Shown here: positions 58,695 through 64,000 of the stretch, in pieces
How positions within the stretch are numbered: position 1 is the stretch's first letter
Layout of the letters: each line of letters opens with the position of its first letter
DNA from: Deinococcus sp. YIM 134068
GTDB taxonomy: Bacteria > Deinococcota > Deinococci > Deinococcales > Deinococcaceae
Direction: 5' to 3'
DNA length: 64,000 nt
Assembly (NCBI RefSeq): GCF_036543075.1
Contig: NZ_JAZHPF010000002.1
Location: forward strand, 186,001-250,000
Notes under the pieces: model-generated
What the model saw: the letters and a program-made list of their open reading frames with translations, nothing else
Database searches by the model: none
Told to the model about the DNA's origin: nothing
Position numbers and translations under genes: made by a program

Positions 58695-59597
58695 CTACAC
58701 CCCGCCTGCCTCGGCCCCCGCCCCCGGCAGCGCCTCCCCGCAGCGGCGGCAGAAGCGGGCGTCTGGCTCGTGGCCCTCCAGCCCGCAGCGGGGGCAGGAC
58801 GGGCGGCGTCCCGCACCGGAACCGGCAGACCCGGCAGCCGCTCCCCGCCTCCCCGCCTGCGCCTGCGCGATGCCCACGGTGACGATGCCGGTGGGGACGG
58901 CGATGATGCCGTAGCCCAGGATCATGGCGACCGAGGCGAGGGCCTTGCCCCACGGCGTCTTGGGCGCGATGTCGCCGTAGCCCACGGTCGTCAGGGTGAC
59001 GATGGCCCAGTAGATGCTCGTGGGGATGCTGGTGAAGCCGTATTTGGGTCCCTCCACGACGTACATCAGCGCCCCGATGATGGTCACGAGCGTCAGGACC
59101 ACCGCGAGGAAGACCGTGATCTTGGCGAGGCTGGCGCGCAGGGCCTCGGTGAGGACGCTCGCCTCGCTGAGGTAGCGCGCGAGCTTGAGGATGCGGAAGA
59201 TACGCAGCAGCCGCAGCGCCCGCACGATCAGGAGGTACTGCGCCCCCGGAAAGAACAGCGCCAGATACGCCGGGATCAGCGAGAGCAGGTCCACCAGCCC
59301 GAAGAAGCTGCGGACGTAATTGCGGGGGTGCCGCGCCGAGATCAGCCGCAGCGCATATTCCACCGTGAACAGCAGGGTCAGCGCCCACTCCACCTGCCGC
59401 AAGACGGGGCCGTACCGCGCCCGGAAGCCCGCCACGCTGTCGAGCATCACGGTGAACACGCTGACCAGAATGGCGGCGATCAGGAGCAGGTCGAAGAGAC
59501 GCCCGGCGGGGGTGTCGTTGTTATAGATGACGTTGCCGAGCGTCACCCGCCACGCCGCCCGCCGGTCCTGATCCTTTGCCCGCGCCCTCTCCGTCAC
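58695..59597 (-). CDS. Voltage-gated potassium channel with C-terminal zinc ribbon
   Basis: Six-helix ion channel of 300 residues. The voltage sensor S4 is LLIVRALRLLRIFRILKLAR with regularly spaced Arg. The pore loop is SIYWAIVTLTTVGYGDIAPK with the K+ filter TVGYGD. After S6 comes a linker and a zinc ribbon, CPRCGLEG then FCRRCGEALP (about 270-290), a fusion less usual in bacterial channels. The GTG start at 59597 has a TAGACT box 6 nt upstream, so it is probably leaderless. It is the only gene on its transcript; downstream lies the protease remnant. Confidence 0.92.
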   Translation of the reverse strand: MTERARAKDQDRRAAWRVTLGNVIYNNDTPAGRLFDLLLIAAILVSVFTVMLDSVAGFRARYGPVLRQVEWALTLLFTVEYALRLISARHPRNYVRSFFGLVDLLSLIPAYLALFFPGAQYLLIVRALRLLRIFRILKLARYLSEASVLTEALRASLAKITVFLAVVLTLVTIIGALMYVVEGPKYGFTSIPTSIYWAIVTLTTVGYGDIAPKTPWGKALASVAMILGYGIIAVPTGIVTVGIAQAQAGRRGAAAGSAGSGAGRRPSCPRCGLEGHEPDARFCRRCGEALPGAGAEAGGV

Positions 59598-59603
59598 CCC
59601 CGG

Positions 59604-59609
59604 AGTCTA
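59604..59609 (-). promoter_or_regulatory. -10 box of leaderless K+ channel gene
   Basis: TAGACT on the minus strand ends 6 nt before the GTG start at 59597, leaving no room for a ribosome site. Confidence 0.5.
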
Positions 59610-59809
59610 CCGGGCGCGGGGGAAGGGCGGCTGTATCGGAAGGAGAACGCCAGGCCGATTCCTGCGCGGGCGGGAGCACCTGGGCGGCGGATCACCCGCG
59701 AGTCACGCCCAGGTCACGGGGACCTGCCTAAGCTCGGTGGCGAGGAGGGCGGGCAATGGGCGACCCTCCGAGACACCACATCCAGTGAGAGGAAAGGGAG
59801 GCGGGCGAG

Positions 59810-60034
59810 ATGACGCGAGACGTGGACTTCGGGTGGGACAGACTCCCCATGCACATGGGCGAGAGCGGCGCGGCGCGGGCGGAGCGGGGAGAGCCGGGGG
59901 ACGACTGGGACCCCCGTGAGGAGGACGCCCCGGCCACAGCAAGCACCTCCGACCCCGTGCGGCGTCCGGGCGGAGGCACGCCGAGTGGACCACGCGGCCC
60001 GGAGACCGACGGGGTGACGACGACGACGGACTGA
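59810..60034 (+). CDS. Small disordered protein (74 residues)
   Basis: Hydrophilic sequence rich in Gly, Pro, Asp, Glu, Thr and Arg (MTRDVDFGWDRLPMHMGESG, ending GPETDGVTTTTD). GGGAGG lies 9 nt before the ATG. There is no recognised domain. It joins the set of small disordered proteins at 41648 and 52823, though without clear similarity to them. It could be spurious. Confidence 0.45.
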   Translation: MTRDVDFGWDRLPMHMGESGAARAERGEPGDDWDPREEDAPATASTSDPVRRPGGGTPSGPRGPETDGVTTTTD

Positions 60035-60078
60035 GCCTGTGCGGCGTGGGACCTCCCGCGAAGGTGGGGGCTGGGGGC

Positions 60079-60130
60079 GGCAGAAGGTCGAAGGCACGCG
60101 CCCCTGGCCTTCTGCCTTCTGCGACCCTCA
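60079..60130. repeat. Heptamer-phased inverted repeat, GGTCGAA/GGCAGAA family
   Basis: GGCAGAA, GGTCGAA, GGCACGC on the left face CCTTCTGCCTTCTGCGACC on the right. GGCAGAAGG (60079-60087) and CCTTCTGCC (60108-60116) are exact complements. It lies at the 3' end of the BTAD regulator gene. Confidence 0.7.
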
Positions 60131-60142
60131 CAGGACGCCCAA

Positions 60143-63136
60143 TCAAGGGGTGACGACCGTTCCGGGCGGGCCGGGCTGAAGGATGAGCTGAATGCTCGCC
60201 TGAAGATGCCCCTCGAACTGGGCCGCATCGGGGTCGGGGTCGGGGGACGAGGGGAGCGGGGTTTCCAGCACCCGCTCAGCCTGAAGGACGAGCTGACGGG
60301 GGGCGGCGGGATGCCCCGCGACGAGGTGCAGCAGCCGCCCCGCCTCCCCGGTTCGCCCAAGCCGCGCCATGACCTCCGCCACGCCCTCCAGGCAGGGCAG
60401 GATGACCGGCCACTGACGCAGGGGCCACGCCTTCCCCAGGCCCTGCACGAAGAGGCTGTGGGCCGGGTTCAGATGCCCCTCGGCCAGCTCGACCCGGCCC
60501 AGCGTCTCCAGCACCTCGGCCTCCAGCGAGGCGTCGCCCAGCGCGCGGATGAGCGTCAGGGCCTCCTCGCCGTGGTCCCTGGCGCGGCTTCCCTCTCCCA
60601 GCGCCGAGAAGACGACCGCGAGGTTGTTCAGGAAATGCACCGTGACGAGGGACAGCCCCAGCTCCCGCGCCTGCCCCAGCCCCTCCTCCAGCACTCCCCG
60701 CGCCTCCCCGAACCGCTCCGTCAGGATGAACATTGCCCCCAGGTTGTTGAGCGTCCGGTTCACGTCGGCCACGAGGCCGAGGTCCCGCCCGAGCCGCAGG
60801 GCTTGCCCATACCACGCCTCGGCGCGGCGGTGGTGGCCCAGCCACTGCTCGGCGGTGCCCAGCATGTTCCACAACCGGCAGGTCGTCGCGTCCTCGCGGC
60901 CCCCGGTCAGGGACAGCGCCCGCTCCCAGTACCGTTTGGCGCGGGCGGGGCGGCCCCCCCGCAACTCCAGCACGGCGAGCACGTCCAGCCCCTCGACGAC
61001 CGCCTCGTTCGCCGTGTCGTCCAGCAGGCCCAGCCCGCGCTCCACGAGGGCACCCGTCTCCCCCGGCGTGCCCAGCCGCAGGTGGAGGACCGCCCGGTGG
61101 ATCAGCAGCTCCCCCAGCGTCACGGGGTCGGCGTTCGGCAGCCCGGCGAGGTGGTCCGCCGCCCCCGCCAGCACCTCGATGCCGTCGCGGTAGCGCCCGG
61201 AGCGGTCGAAGAAGACCCGCAGGACGCGGGCGGCCCCCCGCAGCGCCGCGAACTCGCCGTGGCCCGTGGCCCAGGCCCAGGCGGCGAGCAGGTTCTCGTA
61301 CTCGGCCTCCAACTCCCGCAGGGCGGCGCGTTGCCCCGGCCCGGCGAGCGCCTCCCCCCTCCCCGCGAGGAGACCCAGGAAAAAGCGGGCGTGGGCCTCC
61401 CGCGCGGCCTCCCCCTCGGCGGGATGGGCGCTCAACTTCTCGGCGGTGTACTCGTACAGGAGGGGATGGCGACCGTAGCGGCCCCCCGACATCGGCAGCA
61501 GCAGCGACTTGTCGGTGAGGGTGGCGAGGACGGGCAGGGAGACCCCGGCCACGCGGGCGGCGGCCTCCCGGCGGAAGGGACTGCGGAAGACCGAGAGCCG
61601 CGCCAGCGCCCCCTGCTCGGCCCCGTCCAGCAGCCGCCACGACTGCTCGAAGACCACCCGCAGGCTCGCGTGCCGCGCCGGGCCGCGCCCCCCCACGTCC
61701 GTCAGGAAGTCGAGGCTGCGGCGCAACTCGGCCACGATCTCCTCCACGGGCAGCACCCGCGCCCACGTCGCGGCCAGCTCGATGGCGAGCGGCGAGCCGT
61801 GGACGAGGCGGCACAGCTCCAGCACCGCGTCGCGGTTGTGCGCGGTGAGGGCGAATCCCCGCCCGCTGCGCTGCGCCCGCTGGACGAACAGAAGGAGGGC
61901 GGGGTGGTCGTCCAGCTCGTCCCCCGACTCCTCCGACCAGCGGCGACCGAGCGGGACCAGCCCCTCCAGCGGCAGCACCCATTCCTCCTGCACGTTGAGG
62001 CGTTCGCGCGACGTGACGAGAAGTTTGAGGTGCGGGCACGCCTCCAGCAGCGCCACGAGCTGCCCGGCGGCCCCGATGACATGCTCGAAGTTGTCCAGCA
62101 CGAGGAGGAGGTGCCGGGGCGCGAGGAGCCGGGCGAGCTGCCGGGCGGGGTCCTCGGGTCCCTCCAGGCCGAGGTGCAGCGCCTCCACGACGGCGGCGGT
62201 GAGGTGCGCCGGACTCGCCACGGGCGCGAGGTTCACGAAACACACCCCGTCCGCGAAGGCCCCGGCCTCCTGAAGGGCACACGCCGCCTGCACCGCGAGG
62301 CGTGTCTTGCCCATCCCGCCCAGCCCCACCACGCTCAGGAGGCGGCACACCGGGTCCAGCATCCGCCGCAGGGTCTCCCGGACCTCGGCCTCCCGCCCCA
62401 CGAACGAGGTGCCGAAGGTGGGCAGCCGGGAGGCCGGGGCGGGGGGCGCGGGCGGAGACGGGGGGGACGGGGCGGGAGCGGCTTCCGGGCGCAGCAGGCG
62501 GCGGGCCTCCTCCGCGCTCAGCGGCAGCGTGAGGCCGTACCGCTCCGCCTCACGCCGCACCTCCGCCGCGTGGGGGCTGTGGCCCGCCAGCAGCAGGAGG
62601 TACAGCCGCCGCAAGTCCTCCGGCTCGGGTTCGGGGGCACCGGGCAGGAGGTACGCGGTCTCGGCGTGGCGCGTGGCGGTTGCGTCCTCGCCCCGCGCGG
62701 CGGCGGCCTCGCCCAGCGCCAGCCTCGCCTCCCGCACCCTCGCGGCGAGCAGTTCGCGGCTGTGGAAGACCCATTCCTCCAGCTCCGCGCTGGGGTCGGG
62801 CAGCTCCAGCCCCTCCAGGAAGCGGCCCGCGTACAGCTCCACCACCCGCGCGTGGTGCCCCCCCCCGGAGGCGGCGAGCAGGTCGAGCGCGTCGGTGGGC
62901 ACGCGCGACACGAGGCGGGTCCCCTCCGCCGCGAGGCTCCCCGGTGCCCCCGCCCGCAGCCGCCGCACGGCCACCCGCAGGCTGTTCGCCGGATCGGTGG
63001 CGTGCGGCCAGAAGAGGTGGTGCAGGTGCGTGCGCTCCCGTGGCCCCTCCAGCGACAGGTACGCCAGCAGCAGCAGCAGCTTGGGCTGTTGTCGGGGACC
63101 GTCTTCCAGCCGGAGGTCGCCCAGGGTGCGTAGCAT
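60143..63136 (-). CDS. BTAD/NB-ARC/TPR transcriptional regulator (AfsR/SARP-like)
   Basis: STAND-type regulator of 997 residues. An N-terminal winged helix (about 1-65, PKLLLLLAYLSLEGPRERTH) and a BTAD helical domain (to about 225) precede a Pro/Ala linker. The NB-ARC ATPase has FVGREAEVRETLRRML, Walker A VVGLGGMGKTRLAVQ, Walker B HLLLVLDNFEHV and LLVTSRERLNVQ. From about 580 to the end there are TPR-like repeats (EAWYGQALRLGRDLGLVADV, LTERFGEARGVLEEGL). It would switch oligomeric state on ligand sensing to control transcription; targets are unknown. TAGGAT lies 5 nt before the ATG, so the start is probably leaderless. Confidence 0.9.
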   Translation of the reverse strand: MLRTLGDLRLEDGPRQQPKLLLLLAYLSLEGPRERTHLHHLFWPHATDPANSLRVAVRRLRAGAPGSLAAEGTRLVSRVPTDALDLLAASGGGHHARVVELYAGRFLEGLELPDPSAELEEWVFHSRELLAARVREARLALGEAAAARGEDATATRHAETAYLLPGAPEPEPEDLRRLYLLLLAGHSPHAAEVRREAERYGLTLPLSAEEARRLLRPEAAPAPSPPSPPAPPAPASRLPTFGTSFVGREAEVRETLRRMLDPVCRLLSVVGLGGMGKTRLAVQAACALQEAGAFADGVCFVNLAPVASPAHLTAAVVEALHLGLEGPEDPARQLARLLAPRHLLLVLDNFEHVIGAAGQLVALLEACPHLKLLVTSRERLNVQEEWVLPLEGLVPLGRRWSEESGDELDDHPALLLFVQRAQRSGRGFALTAHNRDAVLELCRLVHGSPLAIELAATWARVLPVEEIVAELRRSLDFLTDVGGRGPARHASLRVVFEQSWRLLDGAEQGALARLSVFRSPFRREAAARVAGVSLPVLATLTDKSLLLPMSGGRYGRHPLLYEYTAEKLSAHPAEGEAAREAHARFFLGLLAGRGEALAGPGQRAALRELEAEYENLLAAWAWATGHGEFAALRGAARVLRVFFDRSGRYRDGIEVLAGAADHLAGLPNADPVTLGELLIHRAVLHLRLGTPGETGALVERGLGLLDDTANEAVVEGLDVLAVLELRGGRPARAKRYWERALSLTGGREDATTCRLWNMLGTAEQWLGHHRRAEAWYGQALRLGRDLGLVADVNRTLNNLGAMFILTERFGEARGVLEEGLGQARELGLSLVTVHFLNNLAVVFSALGEGSRARDHGEEALTLIRALGDASLEAEVLETLGRVELAEGHLNPAHSLFVQGLGKAWPLRQWPVILPCLEGVAEVMARLGRTGEAGRLLHLVAGHPAAPRQLVLQAERVLETPLPSSPDPDPDAAQFEGHLQASIQLILQPGPPGTVVTP

Positions 63137-63141
63137 ACTCC

Positions 63142-63147
63142 ATCCTA
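63142..63147 (-). promoter_or_regulatory. -10 box of leaderless BTAD regulator gene
   Basis: TAGGAT on the minus strand ends 5 nt before the ATG at 63136. The -35 region is not obvious. Confidence 0.45.
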
Positions 63148-63239
63148 TTCCTTCTGTAGCCGAAGTGACAGGCGAGGGGAAGGCGACGGGGGGAGTTGGC
63201 AAGCAGGTTGTTCGGAGGTTGGAGCAGTTGACAAAAAAA

Positions 63240-63312
63240 TTGTCATGCAGAGCATCAGCGAAGCATCTCGAAACGAGATGAAGGAGGCCCTTCGCTGCGC
63301 TCAGGGTGACAA
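63240..63312. repeat. REP-like bulged palindrome
   Basis: Nested complementary arms: TTGTCA/TGACAA (63240-63245, 63307-63312), GAGC/GCTC, AGCGAAG/CTTCGCT (63257-63263, 63290-63296), and an inner perfect hairpin CATCTCG-aaa-CGAGATG (63264-63280). The layout (TGTCA, GAGC, AGCGAAG and the reverse) matches a palindromic element family seen between genes in many bacteria. Confidence 0.8.
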
Positions 63313-63345
63313 CCCTTCTTCTGTTGACTGCTTTAAACCCGTTCG

Positions 63346-63470
63346 CCCCCTCCCAATCTCACCCACGAGGGGGAGCGGCAACCCTCTCAGGCTTCTGCTT
63401 TCTGTTTCCCCTCTCTCGTGGGGACTCAGGGAGCCGTGAGAGAGGGGGCTGGAGGGAAGGTTGTGGAGGG
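63346..63470 (+). repeat. Dispersed repeat, diverged B-type
   Basis: CCCCCTCCCAATCTCACCC, then CCCCTCTCTCGTGGGGACTC and GAGAGAGGGGGCTGGAGGGA, recall the stem order of the composite repeat but are diverged. The same CTCTCC...GTGGG(G)GAC...GGAG order occurs at 46145-46210. Confidence 0.45.
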
Positions 63471-63649
63471 GGTTGTGGGCGCAACCCGCCCTCTCTCCAC
63501 GGCATCACCACCCGGCCTCGTTCACGCCCCGGACACGGGGGGCGGCGCAGGGTGGGCACACAGGTTTCGGCCCCAGAGATGGGCGCGGCGGCACCGTTCC
63601 GAAGACGGCACGCCCCGCCCGTCCCGCCCGCTGCCCCATTGGAGGAACC

Positions 63650-64000
63650 ATGCCCGTTCTGTCGCGCCTCAAGCTCGCCGAACTCAAGCACCTGCACCTG
63701 CACGGCACGCTGCCGGGGGAACTCCCGGAGAGCCTCATCCTGCGGCGACCCCCACCCCCCGTCCGGGGTCGCCCACGCGCCGAACTCCGCGTCCCCGTCC
63801 TCACCGAGGGGGACGTGACGGACACCCGGCTCTTCGAGGACGCGGCGAACCCCGCGCTGCGCTTCTGGCTGCCCCGGTATGCGCTGGCGACGGAGGACAC
63901 GTCGGCTGGCCCCCGCTACCGGGCGCGGCTGGCCGGGCAGGCGGGGCAGTGGCGGCTGGACTTCACGCTCGGGCGGCACGCGGCACCGGAACTGGGGACG
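63650..64000 (+). CDS. Unrecognised protein, 3' end outside window
   Basis: An ATG preceded by GGAGGAACC opens a frame of 117 codons that runs off the window. It begins MPVLSRLKLAELKHLHLHGT, then RAELRVPVLTEGDVTDTRLF and RFWLPRYALATEDTSAGPRY, with a basic, strand-rich look. There is no signal peptide. I cannot assign a family from this part. Confidence 0.65.
   Translation, partial: MPVLSRLKLAELKHLHLHGTLPGELPESLILRRPPPPVRGRPRAELRVPVLTEGDVTDTRLFEDAANPALRFWLPRYALATEDTSAGPRYRARLAGQAGQWRLDFTLGRHAAPELGT

Larger units (their letters stand above)
63137..63649. other. 513-bp gap with repeats
   Basis: It contains the BTAD promoter at its left edge, a REP-like palindrome (63240-63312), and a B-type dispersed repeat (about 63346-63470). 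TGACAA and TTGTCA also face each other at 63230-63245. No gene with a start signal was found before 63650. Confidence 0.5.

Noticed and set aside
60206..63133. 975-codon plus-strand frame opposite the BTAD regulator
   Set aside because: Antisense shadow; the minus-strand frame has Walker motifs and TPR repeats.

Overview
The window looks like chromosomal DNA of a Deinococcus species (Deinococcota). Supporting signs are very high GC, an HU protein with a Lys/Ala-rich N-terminal tail, several start codons sitting 5-9 nt behind a TANNNT -10 box (leaderless promoters, well documented in Deinococcus), small disordered acidic proteins, and intergenic gaps filled with short periodic repeats. No tRNA, rRNA, CRISPR array, insertion sequence or phage gene was found.

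Layout. 1-9440: the end of a TauE/SafE transporter, then a secreted GH10-like hydrolase downstream of a peptide-type ABC transporter (permeases and binding protein, no ATPase). Divergent from these runs a tightly overlapped operon: GntR/UTRA regulator, remnant of anmK, murQ, serine hydrolase. Together they read as a muropeptide uptake and recycling locus whose anhydro-MurNAc kinase has been deleted in frame. 9670-17160: HU, an acyl-CoA synthetase-like enzyme, an MFS transporter, an ATP-grasp-like protein, an aldo/keto reductase and a membrane diguanylate cyclase. 17390-24870: a minus-strand sugar locus (ROK repressor, binding protein, two permeases, GH78 alpha-L-rhamnosidase), again without an ATPase.

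25220-33950: a signalling island with an Rcp1-type response regulator behind a 17-codon leaderless ORF, two stand-alone CheB methylesterases with Cys/His C-terminal modules, a 1010-residue CheB-CheR-PAS fusion, and a histidine-kinase-like protein whose phospho-acceptor His is Gln. An aldo/keto reductase is interleaved. There are no chemoreceptors, CheA or CheW. 34120-40930: DUF1622 protein, then cydABDC (cytochrome bd oxidase and its assembly exporter). 41070-43750: small proteins, an ArsR/SRPBCC pair with a palindromic promoter-operator and a probable CTG start, and a DUF892 stress protein. 44130-51770: GH2 hydrolase, an EAL protein overlapping a LOV-like/GGDEF protein (c-di-GMP module), xylulokinase, ThuA and Gfo/Idh/MocA proteins. 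51880-58180: an anchored NTF2-like protein, small proteins and a formate-dehydrogenase-like operon (large subunit, DUF1641, FdhD). 58270-64000: a broken papain-like protease, a voltage-gated K+ channel with a zinc ribbon, a small protein, a 997-residue BTAD/NB-ARC regulator and the start of an unrecognised gene.

The most unusual feature is in the non-coding DNA. At least twelve gaps hold degenerate tandem repeats with a strict 7-nt period, often in two facing arms that would form a phased stem. A second family (about 110 bp, nested hairpins) occurs as facing copies near 2.2 and 34.0 kb with a divergent third at 37.4 kb.
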